Positions 24,968 through 32,308 of a stretch of 34,555 nt of DNA are shown here, piece after piece. The position numbers and the translations under genes are program-made. Each line of letters begins with the position of its first letter. The stretch's first letter is position 1. This DNA is from Acidobacteriota bacterium (lineage in GTDB: Bacteria > Acidobacteriota > Terriglobia > Acidiferrales > UBA7541), in NCBI GenBank assembly GCA_003223255.1, contig QHYJ01000193.1, positions 1 through 34,555 of the forward strand. The letters run 5' to 3'. A model generated the notes under the pieces. That model did no database searches. It was not told the origin of the DNA and saw only the letters and a list, made by a program, of their open reading frames with translations.

Positions 24968-27055
24968 ATGAAAAGAAAGCTCTTTTGCCCGTTCCGGGTC
25001 CAGCTTTTCTATACGCTGGCAGCGTGCTTTTTGTTTGGCGTCGGATGTCTGGACTCGTTAGCTCGGGAAGGCCAGCAAAAACCCGCTGCGGAACCACGCG
25101 CGCAAAAAGCCGAGAAACCGGAAAAAGCAGAAAATCCCGCGCAATTCGCGTTGCTCGAAACCAAGGTGCGCTTTGAAGCCACCGGCGACAGCCGCAAGGA
25201 AGTTCACGCCCTGGTGAAAATTAACAGCGAACTCGGCGTTCGCCAGTTCGCTCAGCTCAACTTTAATTTCAACCGCTCGTTCGAATCCGTGGAAATGCTG
25301 CTCGTTCACATTACGCATGCGAGCGGCGGCACTTCTGACATTTTGCCTAGCGCCATCACCGATCGCGCAAATCCTGCGGTCGTGAACGCGCCTGCGTATC
25401 AGGACGTGCGCGTCAAGTCTGTGCGCATCCTGGGCCTCCAGCCCGGCGACACGCTCGAATATCGCGTCGTCCGAACGGTCTCTCATCATCCGCTCGCGCC
25501 CGACTTCTGGCTCGACCACTCCTTCGACCGTTCCGGCCTTGTGACGCAAGAAATCTTTTATCTCGATCTCCCAGGCAATTTGACCTCAACCGCAACCGTC
25601 AGCCCAGAAGGGATTTGGAATGGTCCTCTGCCCGTCGTTTACGCGACAGTTCCATGGACGGACTTTCATAACACAGGGCAAGGCAGCTCCGTTCGCTCTG
25701 TTTACGACTGGGAGATACCGGCAGCACGGAAACTGCCTGCCCCCATGGACGATAACGGTACTTCCACACCGGACGTAGTCGTCACACGCTTTGGAAGCTG
25801 GGGGAAGCTTGTCGAGCTTCTAGGTTCGCACTTGGTGTCTTTGACTGACGCGGATCGGATGGCTGCAATCGATCGACTGCGCTCACTCGGTCCAGACTCT
25901 AAGACCGCGGAATCAAAGTTGCGAGCCGCCTACGACGTCATCTCCCGGACCCTTAAGACCGTTGACCTGCCGCTAGGCGTGACCGGATTTCAGTCGCGTC
26001 ATGTTGCCGAAATCCTTGATTCGGGTTACGCAACACCCGAAGAGAAATGTTCTTTGCTTGCTCACTTCGCAACCGTGGCAGGAATTAAAGCAGAGATCGT
26101 TCTCGTGGGTGCCCCGGAAACGCAAAAGCAGTTCGCTCGTCCCACACCATTCCAGCACGCCTTTGTGATCGCGACGGAACAAAAGAAACGCATTGCCCTT
26201 GATCCCAGCTTGGAGGTCGCTCCCTTTGGCATCGTCGCCTCTGAGTTTAGGGGCAAACCCGCGCTCAGCCTCACTTTGTTTGACGGAGGCGACTTCACGA
26301 GCGCCAACTGGCGGCCACTCCCTACGGACCTTCCCTTTTCAGCTTCTCAGAATGTCAACGTAGATGCCACATTATCGGCGGACGGAGTGCTTGGCTCGAA
26401 AGTGCACTATACCATGCGCGGGGACAATGAACTCGTGCTGCGCGTGGCCTTTCATCAATCGCGCAAAGAAAAATGGAAGGATCTAGCGCAGCTTCTCTCG
26501 CTCACGGACGGCTTCCGCGGGCAAGTCACTACCGTCAACGCTTCTGATCCCTACGCCACGAGAGAGCCCTTCACCGTGGAGTACGTGCTGACTCAGCCGA
26601 AATTCGTGGACTGGTCGAAGAAAACCGTGCGCATTCCCGCGCTGTTGCCGCAGTTGGGTCTGCCGGATCCGCCCACGAAGTCCGTTTCCGGCTCGGCAAG
26701 CGCCCCTATCGAGCTGGGCACGCCGCTCGAAGTCGAGACCCGCATGATCCTTCATCTTCCTCCAGGAACCTCTGTCAGCCCTCCCGCTGGCATTTCCGTC
26801 GAGCGCGACTATGCCACGTATGCCTCGCAATATTCCGCGAATGGCTCGACGATTACGGCCTCGCGCCACATCAAATTCATTTTGAGGGAAGTTCCCGGCG
26901 ATCGCTCCGCCGACTACAACGTCTTCCTTCACGCCGTTCAATCCGACGAAGCGCAAGACTTCACGCTCGAACGGTCGGAATCCTCTCCACCAAAAACAAA
27001 TTCGCCGGCGCCAAATGAGAAAGCGTCGCCGAAAACTGTTCCACCTAAGACCTAA
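24968..27055 (+). CDS. Exported DUF3857 protein with transglutaminase-like region
   Basis: 695 residues from ATG 24968. It starts with a signal peptide (MKRKLFCPFRVQLFYTLAAC, then FLFGVGC); Cys27 might be lipidated, and the next 30 residues are a Lys/Glu/Pro-rich linker. Residues about 48-230 match DUF3857 (YQDVRVKSVRILGLQPGDTL, then EYRVV, then a tryptophan-rich strand region). Residues about 300-410 look like the transglutaminase-type domain that usually follows, but the catalytic Cys-His-Asp triad is not obvious: the region that should carry it has EEKCSLLAHFATVAGIKAEI (Cys around 360) and ATEQKKRIALDPSLE. The C-terminal part is beta-rich and ends in a Pro/Lys tail. The function is unknown; a periplasmic structural or peptide-processing role is an inference. 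It converges with frr, four bases apart. Confidence 0.82.
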   Translation: MKRKLFCPFRVQLFYTLAACFLFGVGCLDSLAREGQQKPAAEPRAQKAEKPEKAENPAQFALLETKVRFEATGDSRKEVHALVKINSELGVRQFAQLNFNFNRSFESVEMLLVHITHASGGTSDILPSAITDRANPAVVNAPAYQDVRVKSVRILGLQPGDTLEYRVVRTVSHHPLAPDFWLDHSFDRSGLVTQEIFYLDLPGNLTSTATVSPEGIWNGPLPVVYATVPWTDFHNTGQGSSVRSVYDWEIPAARKLPAPMDDNGTSTPDVVVTRFGSWGKLVELLGSHLVSLTDADRMAAIDRLRSLGPDSKTAESKLRAAYDVISRTLKTVDLPLGVTGFQSRHVAEILDSGYATPEEKCSLLAHFATVAGIKAEIVLVGAPETQKQFARPTPFQHAFVIATEQKKRIALDPSLEVAPFGIVASEFRGKPALSLTLFDGGDFTSANWRPLPTDLPFSASQNVNVDATLSADGVLGSKVHYTMRGDNELVLRVAFHQSRKEKWKDLAQLLSLTDGFRGQVTTVNASDPYATREPFTVEYVLTQPKFVDWSKKTVRIPALLPQLGLPDPPTKSVSGSASAPIELGTPLEVETRMILHLPPGTSVSPPAGISVERDYATYASQYSANGSTITASRHIKFILREVPGDRSADYNVFLHAVQSDEAQDFTLERSESSPPKTNSPAPNEKASPKTVPPKT

Positions 27056-27059
27056 GTTC

Positions 27060-27635
27060 CTACTTAATCTCTAAGATTTCCTCTTCTTTCGCGGCGGAGA
27101 GGTCCTCGATCTTCTTGGTTTCCGCGTGAGTGAACCTTTCCATCTCTTCAAGCGCGCGCTTCTGCTCGTCCTGGCTGATTTTCTTTTCTTTCTCCAATTT
27201 GTCGATGGCTTCCTTGATGTCTCGCCGGATATTGCGCACAGCGGTGCGGTGATTCTCCAGGATTTTGTGCAGGTGCTTGACGATCTCCTTGCGTCGTTCC
27301 TCAGTAGGCGCGGGCATGGGCACGCGGACGATTTTCCCGTCGTTCGTGGGATTGAGCCCCAAATCCGAGGCGCGAATCGCTTTGTCAATCAGCGGCACGA
27401 CGCTGGGATCCCACGGCGCAATGACCAATAACGTCGCCTCGGGCACCGTCACGGTGCCCAACTGGTTCACCGGCATGGGCGTGCCGTGGTAGTCCACGCG
27501 AATGGCGTCCAGGATGGCCGCGTTGGCACGCCCCGTGCGCAGCGTTGCAAGCTCCTTGCGAAAATCCTCCACCGCTTTTTCCATACGCGTTTTGGCTGCC
27601 GCCATCGCGTCTTTGGTTGTCGCAATCGTCGTCAT
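27060..27635 (-). CDS. frr: Ribosome recycling factor Frr
   Basis: 191 residues, a few longer than the usual 185. It splits the post-termination ribosome with EF-G. The conserved core is seen: ELATLRTGRANAAILDAIRV (about 29-48), YHGTPMPVNQLGTVTVPEA, LVIAPWDPSVVPLIDKAI, then the long helices ending in R-R-D-I-K-E-A-I-D-K-L-E-K. ATG 27635 has GAGG and GTAGAG upstream at fair distance. As in many bacteria it follows pyrH, 93 bases downstream, and it closes the translation cluster. There is no clear terminator before the convergent DUF3857 gene. Confidence 0.97.
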   Translation of the reverse strand: MTTIATTKDAMAAAKTRMEKAVEDFRKELATLRTGRANAAILDAIRVDYHGTPMPVNQLGTVTVPEATLLVIAPWDPSVVPLIDKAIRASDLGLNPTNDGKIVRVPMPAPTEERRKEIVKHLHKILENHRTAVRNIRRDIKEAIDKLEKEKKISQDEQKRALEEMERFTHAETKKIEDLSAAKEEEILEIK

Positions 27636-27728
27636 ACTCTACCTCGGTAGATAGAAACTGGAAATTCGAAATTAGGAAACCAGCCTTGGCAAACGACCAT
27701 TTTCTCTTTTCTGATTTCCAATTTCCAA

Positions 27729-28487
27729 TTAAGCTGGCGTCACCTTCGAACCCACGCGCTCGCCCAACACCACGCGCTTGATGTTCCCCGGCCGGTTCAT
27801 GTTAAACACCACGATGGGCATGCCGTTGTCCATACAAAGCGAAATCGCCGTCGAGTCCATCACTTTCAGGTTCTGGCTCAACACCTCGCGATAGGAAATC
27901 GCGGCAAAAAACCGCGCGTCCGGCACCAGTTCCGGATCCGCATCATAGACTCCTTCGACGCGCGTTGCTTTCAGAATTGCGTCGGCTTTGATTTCCATCG
28001 CGCGCAGCGCCGCCGCGGTATCGGTCGAAAAATATGGGTTCCCCGTGCCCGCGGCGAAAATCACCATGCGGCCTTTCTCGAGATGGCGTACGGCGCGCCG
28101 CCGGATGAACGGTTCGCAAACTTCTTTCATTTCGATGGCGCTCAGCACGCGCGTGAACACGCCTTCTTTTTCCAGCGCGTCCTGCAAGGCCATGGCGTTG
28201 ATCACCGTCGCGAGCATGCCCATGTAGTCGCCGGTCGCTCGATCGATCTCAAAACCTTTCTGCCGCGCACCGCGAAAAATGTTTCCGCCGCCGACCATGA
28301 TGGCCGTTTCCACGCCCAGCGCATGCACGTCCTTGAGCTCGCGCGCGATGGACAGAATCGTTTCGCCGTGAATGCCAAACCCCTGCGGGCCCTGAAACGC
28401 TTCACCGGAAAGCTTCAGCAGGATGCGCCGGTACGCCGGCTTGTGTTTCTTCGCAACTCGAGTAATGCCATTCTTCTTCGAGGCCAT
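27729..28487 (-). CDS. pyrH: UMP kinase PyrH
   Basis: 252 residues from ATG 28487, set by GGAG five bases upstream. It phosphorylates UMP to UDP, feeding RNA, DNA and cell-wall precursors, and is an amino acid kinase family hexamer. The conserved parts are [11 protein letters not shown] (21-31), [51 protein letters not shown] and the C-terminal [15 protein letters not shown]. The first 18 residues are Lys-rich and extend the normal N-terminus by about 10. A terminator lies between it and tsf, so it may need its own promoter or read-through. Confidence 0.97.
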   Translation of the reverse strand: MASKKNGITRVAKKHKPAYRRILLKLSGEAFQGPQGFGIHGETILSIARELKDVHALGVETAIMVGGGNIFRGARQKGFEIDRATGDYMGMLATVINAMALQDALEKEGVFTRVLSAIEMKEVCEPFIRRRAVRHLEKGRMVIFAAGTGNPYFSTDTAAALRAMEIKADAILKATRVEGVYDADPELVPDARFFAAISYREVLSQNLKVMDSTAISLCMDNGMPIVVFNMNRPGNIKRVVLGERVGSKVTPA

Positions 28488-28569
28488 GAGTCTCCGATTT
28501 TGCAGCTTTAAATCTTCGGAATTGTAACAAACTATCCCCGGCCTCGCACTTCGCCGAGGCGTGGTAAAC

Positions 28570-28600
28570 AAAAAAAGGCGCCCCGACCGGGTCGGAGTGC
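28570..28600 (-). terminator. Intrinsic terminator between tsf and pyrH
   Basis: Minus strand GCACTCCGAC, loop CCG, GTCGGGGCGC, with one mismatch and one G-T pair, followed by a C and seven T (complement of A-run 28570-28576). It lies 32 bases past the tsf stop and 82 bases before pyrH. Confidence 0.85.
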
Positions 28601-28631
28601 TCTCTATCGATTGCCATGAAATTGTCGTTTC

Positions 28632-29294
28632 TTAGGCCTTGGACGGCGCCGTTTCCGGACCTGCGGATGGCCCGCCGACCACTTCGCCGACTTTGAACCG
28701 CGAGAAGCGCTTGATGACGATGTTTTCGCCGAGATCGGAGATGGCTTGCTTGACCATCTCGCCGATGGTCATGCTTTCATCTTTGATGTAGTGCTGTTCG
28801 TAGAGGCAATTCTCCTCATAGAACTTTTCCATTTTGCCGTTGACGATTTTCTCGACCACTTGCTCGGGCTTGCCGGTGGCCAGCGCCTGCGCGCGGTAGA
28901 TTTCACGCTCTTTTTCGAGCATCTCCGGCGTGACTTCTTCGCGGCGCACGTAGCGCGGGTCCAGCGCGGCGATGTGCATAGCGATATCGTGGCAGAGAGC
29001 CTGGAAACGCTCGGTGCGCGCCACGAAGTCCGACTCGCAGTTCAGCTCCACGAGCACGCCGATCTTTCCCCCGGCGTGGATGTAGCTGCCCACCAATCCT
29101 TCGCTCGCTTCGCGCATGGCTTTCTTCGCGGCCGCGGCCTGTCCTTTCTTGCGCAGAATTTCGATGGCCTTCTCGATCACGCCGTTGGCTTCGATCAGCG
29201 CGGCGCGGCAATCACTGAATCCCGCGTTGGTCCGTTCCCGCAATTCCTTTACGAGTTGGGCTGGAATTTGCACGGCAGATTGTTGTGTACTCAT
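28632..29294 (-). CDS. tsf: Elongation factor Ts
   Basis: 220 residues, the short form without the second long coiled-coil part of the E. coli protein. It exchanges GDP for GTP on EF-Tu. Recognised by [20 protein letters not shown] (14-33), [14 protein letters not shown] (46-59) and the core [16 protein letters not shown] (the family's T-D-F-V is S-D-F-V here), and the end block [22 protein letters not shown] 29294 has AAGGA about ten bases upstream. It follows rpsB as in most bacteria but across a 170-base spacer with palindromes. Confidence 0.97.
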   Translation of the reverse strand: MSTQQSAVQIPAQLVKELRERTNAGFSDCRAALIEANGVIEKAIEILRKKGQAAAAKKAMREASEGLVGSYIHAGGKIGVLVELNCESDFVARTERFQALCHDIAMHIAALDPRYVRREEVTPEMLEKEREIYRAQALATGKPEQVVEKIVNGKMEKFYEENCLYEQHYIKDESMTIGEMVKQAISDLGENIVIKRFSRFKVGEVVGGPSAGPETAPSKA

Positions 29295-29345
29295 CCTTCT
29301 TTTCCTTGCTCATTAAGATCGTGTTGCGTCCACTTCTTGCAGAAC

Positions 29346-29451
29346 GGCCCGCCCCCGAGCCGTTCGGGGCGGGCCAAAGGAATCTCCCACCCTCGCAGCC
29401 TGCCTACCTTAGGCAGGCTTGCCTGCTGCCTGCCCGCGGCAGGCGGGCAAG
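29346..29451. repeat. Palindrome cluster in rpsB-tsf spacer
   Basis: Three adjoining inverted repeats. (1) GGCCCGCCCC 29346-29355 with GGGGCGGGCC 29366-29375, perfect. (2) GCCTGCCTA 29398-29406 with TAGGCAGGC 29410-29418, three-base loop. (3) GCCTGCC 29428-29434 with GGCAGGC 29438-29444, nested in CTTGCC 29418-29423 with GGCAAG 29446-29451. None is followed by a T-run on the minus strand. This looks like a repetitive-extragenic-palindrome type element. Confidence 0.65.
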
Positions 29452-29464
29452 CAGGGCAGGTTTC

Positions 29465-30334
29465 TTAGCGCTCTTCTTCGTCCGGAGGCACGGTGGTTTC
29501 CGCGCCTTCCGCCTGCGGTTCCGCGCCTTCCACGTAGTCGCCTTCCTGCTTTTCGTACTGTTCGTACGCGCTGGCGTCCACGTATTCGACACCCTCGGCC
29601 AAAGCCTGATCTTCCGCAGACTTTTGCTCGGCGACTTGCGACTGCTGGTAGGTGTTTCGTCCTTCGGCCACCGAATCCGCGATTTTTGTCGTAAACAGCC
29701 GAATGGCGCGCAGCGCATCGTCATTTCCGGGAATGATCCAGTCCACCACGTCCGGGTCGCAATTGGTATCCACCACGGAAACCACGGGAACGCCCATACG
29801 GCGCGCTTCCTTCACCGCAATCTCTTCGGCGTTCGAGTCGATCACGAACATGGCGTCGGGCAACTGCGACATATTCTCAATGCCTTCCAAATTCTGGTGG
29901 AGATGCTTCATCTCGCGGTCCAGGCGCGCGCGTTCTTTTTTCGAGAGCTGTTCCATGCGCCCATCTTCGGTCATGGCTTTCAAGAGTTTCAGTCGCTTGA
30001 TGGATTTTTGCAGTGTCGCCCAGTTGGTCAAGGTCCCGCCCAGCCAGCGGTGGTTCACGTAAAACGCCCCGCAACGCTTGGCCTCTTCGGCGACGGCTTC
30101 CTGGGCCTGGCGCTTCGTGCCCACAAACAAAACGGTCCTGCCTTGCGCGGAAATTTCGCTCACGAAGCGGCTCGCTTCGCGAAACATTTTAAGGGTTTTC
30201 TGAAGGTCGATAATGTGGATGCCGTTGCGTTCCCCGAAAATATATTCTTTCATTTTCGGATTCCAGCGGCGCGTCTGGTGACCGAAGTGGACCCCGGCCT
30301 CCAGCAGTTCTTTCATCGTAATTTCTACTGCCAA
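29465..30334 (-). CDS. rpsB: 30S ribosomal protein S2
   Basis: 289 residues, with an acidic Glu-rich tail of about 50 residues beyond the usual core. The S2 core is complete: [20 protein letters not shown] (4-23), [38 protein letters not shown], and [20 protein letters not shown]. The start is TTG 30334: AAGGAGGG lies three to five bases upstream at 30338-30345, and this start gives the family opening MA-x-E-I-T-M-K-E-L; the ATG at codon 7 would cut it. The 283-base region before it is highly structured and may regulate it. Confidence 0.96.
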   Translation of the reverse strand: MAVEITMKELLEAGVHFGHQTRRWNPKMKEYIFGERNGIHIIDLQKTLKMFREASRFVSEISAQGRTVLFVGTKRQAQEAVAEEAKRCGAFYVNHRWLGGTLTNWATLQKSIKRLKLLKAMTEDGRMEQLSKKERARLDREMKHLHQNLEGIENMSQLPDAMFVIDSNAEEIAVKEARRMGVPVVSVVDTNCDPDVVDWIIPGNDDALRAIRLFTTKIADSVAEGRNTYQQSQVAEQKSAEDQALAEGVEYVDASAYEQYEKQEGDYVEGAEPQAEGAETTVPPDEEER

Positions 30335-30376
30335 GTTCCCTCCTTAAGGAATAGCTGCTTGCGGCAGCGAGTTGGA

Positions 30377-30498
30377 CGGGTCTGGCCTCGGCGAGAAGCC
30401 TCAGCCCAAAGAAGACCCGCCACTACAACTGCAGAACAGCCTCTTGCCGGCAGCTTGCCGGCCGTGATCTCAGCGGGTTGGCTCGCGCCAACCCGCTG
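30377..30498 (-). promoter_or_regulatory. Structured rpsB leader region
   Basis: Within the 283-base rpsI-rpsB spacer, two strong inverted repeats are seen. CGGGTCT 30377-30383 pairs with AGACCCG 30413-30419, with further pairing inside (GGCCTCGGC against GCCTCAGCC). AGCGGGTTGGC 30472-30482 pairs with GCCAACCCGCT 30487-30497, a perfect 11-pair stem (12 with C30471-G30498) closed by TCGC. Neither has a T-run, so a terminator role is unlikely. A ribosomal-protein autoregulatory leader is one possibility; a repeat insertion is another. Confidence 0.5.
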
Positions 30499-30617
30499 GA
30501 ACTCGTTGTGACTCCGGCTTTCCCGGAATCACAAAAACTAACGCTTCGCGAACTCCCTTCGGATGCCGCTAGCCGCTTCAGGATAAAGAAGCGTTCCAGC
30601 AAAGACCCGCCAAGCGC

Positions 30618-31037
30618 CTAGCGCTTGGTGAACTGGAATTTCTTTCTGGCGCCCTTCTGCCCGTATTTCTTGCGTTCCTTCATCCGGGAATCGCGCGTTA
30701 AAAATCCGTTCTTCCGCAACGATGGCCGCAGCTCCTGGTTGAACCGCGCAATCGCGCGCGACAATCCCATGCGCACCGCGCCCGCCTGCCCGCCGATGCC
30801 GCCGCCGCGCGCGCTCACTACCACGTCCACTTGGTCGGCCAAGTTAGTGAATTTCAGCGGCTCGATCGCTTCATGCTTCCACGCATGATTCGGAAAGTAC
30901 TGCTCCACGGATCGGTCGTTCACCGTGAACTTCCCCGAACCCGCGCGAAGGAACACGCGAGCGACCGACTCTTTGCGCCGCCCTGTCCCCAAAAACCATG
31001 TGTGTGTGCCCGCCACGGGCGTACCTGCTGTACTCAA
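30618..31037 (-). CDS. rpsI: 30S ribosomal protein S9
   Basis: 139 residues. S9 core: GTGRRKESVARVFL (17-30), GKFTVNDRSVEQYFPNHAWK, DVVVSARGGGIGGQAGAVRM, GLSRAIARFN, and the invariant tail DSRMKERKKYGQKGARKKFQ then FTKR that reaches the ribosomal P site. The start is TTG 31037, with AGGAGGA upstream at about six bases. It lies 424 bases after rplM, where the two genes are normally only a few bases apart. Confidence 0.97.
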   Translation of the reverse strand: MSTAGTPVAGTHTWFLGTGRRKESVARVFLRAGSGKFTVNDRSVEQYFPNHAWKHEAIEPLKFTNLADQVDVVVSARGGGIGGQAGAVRMGLSRAIARFNQELRPSLRKNGFLTRDSRMKERKKYGQKGARKKFQFTKR

Positions 31038-31339
31038 CGTTCCTCCTGACTCTCAAAAACCAGAAACCGTGGCCCGGGCCGCTAGGTCCTTCACTTCCCA
31101 GTCCCGCCGACAAGCGGCACCGAAGCGTGGCGACCGGCTGAGACGCCCCACTCTCGCCCTTGCCCCACACCTAGCTGCTTCCCTGCGAAGGCCTGCACCG
31201 GACCCGCGTAGATAGGAACAGCAACGTGCGCAAAAACTCTGAATCTCGTTTACAACAACTGGGCAACCACCAGCAGCTTTGACCGAATCTTCAGAAATAG
31301 TCTGTAACCGCAACCTGGGGCTGCCCCCTCCCCCATTTT

Positions 31340-31357
31340 CTGTAAGTGCGGATTCTA
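31340..31357 (-). repeat. Short repeat copy 2
   Basis: The + strand reads CTGTAAGTGCGGATTCTA. It differs from copy 3 (31411-31428) at only three positions and resembles copy 1 next to the tRNA (3402-3420). Confidence 0.55.
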
Positions 31358-31384
31358 AAGGGGGGTTAGCAATCCCGTAAGCCG

Positions 31385-31430
31385 TTTAAAATCAACACGG
31401 ATAAAACGTGCTGCAAGTGTTGATTCTAAA
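31385..31430. repeat. Short repeat copy 3 within a 14-bp inverted repeat
   Basis: TTTAAAATCAACAC (31385-31398) and GTGTTGATTCTAAA (31417-31430) are inverted copies with one mismatch, separated by 18 bases. The right arm overlaps repeat copy 3, CTGCAAGTGTTGATTCTA (31411-31428). Confidence 0.6.
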
Positions 31431-31461
31431 GAACTTACATTGTGCCTTCTCCTGCCGCGCT

Positions 31462-31911
31462 TCAAATCGCCGCTGCTTGCGGCTTCTGCCCGGCGTGCCG
31501 CGCCAAACCTGACGCATCGCGGTACACGCGCAATTTCTTGGCCCGACGCGCTTGCAGCTTATTCTTCGGGAGCATCCCGAGAATCGCCTCGCGCACAATC
31601 CACTCCGGCCGGGACTCGCGAACGCGCTTCACCGGCACGGTCTTCAGTCCGCCCGGATAGCCGCTGTGCGTGCGATACACCTTCTGCTCCAGCTTATTTC
31701 CCGTCAGACGGATCTTGTCCGCATTAATCACGACCACATGGTCGCCGGAATCCAGGTACGGAGTAAAGCTCGGCTTATCCTTGCCGATCAAAATCCGCGC
31801 CACTTTGGTGGCCAAACGCCCCAGCACGGCGTTCGTGGCGTCCACGACATACCAGTTCGCGCCCGTTTTCAGAGCTTCTGCCTCAGCTCCTTTGGCTACG
31901 TACGTCCTCAT
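31462..31911 (-). CDS. rplM: 50S ribosomal protein L13
   Basis: 149 residues. L13 core: NWYVVDATNAVLGRLATKVA (19-38), ILIGKDKPSFTPYLDSGDHV (40-59), VVINADKIRLTGNKLEQKVY, HSGYPGGLK, and AILGMLPKNKLQARRAKKLR ending in VYRDASGLARHAGQKP. ATG 31911 lies about 33 bases after the predicted transcription start; a GGGGAAAGG is upstream but rather distant. It is the first gene of the cluster rplM-rpsI-rpsB-tsf-pyrH-frr. Confidence 0.97.
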   Translation of the reverse strand: MRTYVAKGAEAEALKTGANWYVVDATNAVLGRLATKVARILIGKDKPSFTPYLDSGDHVVVINADKIRLTGNKLEQKVYRTHSGYPGGLKTVPVKRVRESRPEWIVREAILGMLPKNKLQARRAKKLRVYRDASGLARHAGQKPQAAAI

Positions 31912-31950
31912 CGCGTTCAGTCACACCTTTCCCCTTAGAGATAAACGTTA

Positions 31951-31979
31951 ATTGTAGAGTAGCACTGAGCAGGTGTCAA
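31951..31979 (-). promoter_or_regulatory. Promoter of the rplM ribosomal cluster
   Basis: Minus strand: -35 TTGACA (31974-31979), spacer 17 nt, -10 TACAAT (31951-31956), a near-consensus sigma-70-type promoter as expected for ribosomal genes. Predicted start about 31944. Confidence 0.8.
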
Positions 31980-31980
31980 C

Positions 31981-32308
31981 GCGAATATCGCGGTGGTCGT
32001 GTCTTCTTGGAGAAAGCGGAACGAATCCCGCCCTGAATTTCTTGCAGATTCCGGAGCGACTCGCGTGGTTTACTTACTGAAGGACGCATGGACAAGAACA
32101 GACAAGAACACATAGCTGCAAGAAGAATTCGGGTACAAGATTAGGGGCTTCGCTCGGGAGGTAGATTCGAGAACGGACCGGCCAACGGGGTGTATCGACA
32201 TTTGCAAGGGGCGGATTTCTGGACCATTGTGGTTTGTCAAACGACGGCCAGCGAAGAAAGCGCCGCGGTGCCTTCACCCCAACAGAAATTTTTGTTCTTC
32301 CCTGCCCG
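31981..32308. other. Non-coding spacer between kamA-like gene and rplM promoter
   Basis: No gene supported. A small direct repeat (GACAAGAACA twice, about 32090-32110) is seen. No terminator for the upstream minus-strand gene was recognised. Confidence 0.3.

Larger units (their letters stand above)
31038..31461. other. 424-nt non-coding insertion between rplM and rpsI
   Basis: No protein or known RNA gene. The part near rplM (31340-31430) carries two copies of a short repeat and a near-perfect 14-bp inverted repeat, with a C-rich CCCCCTCCCCC tract at 31325-31334. The part near rpsI is GC-rich with no clear structure. Confidence 0.5.

Noticed and set aside
29285-30511. A 408-residue + frame across rpsB
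   Set aside because: Antisense to a certain ribosomal protein gene; His/Phe-rich composition typical of a shadow frame.
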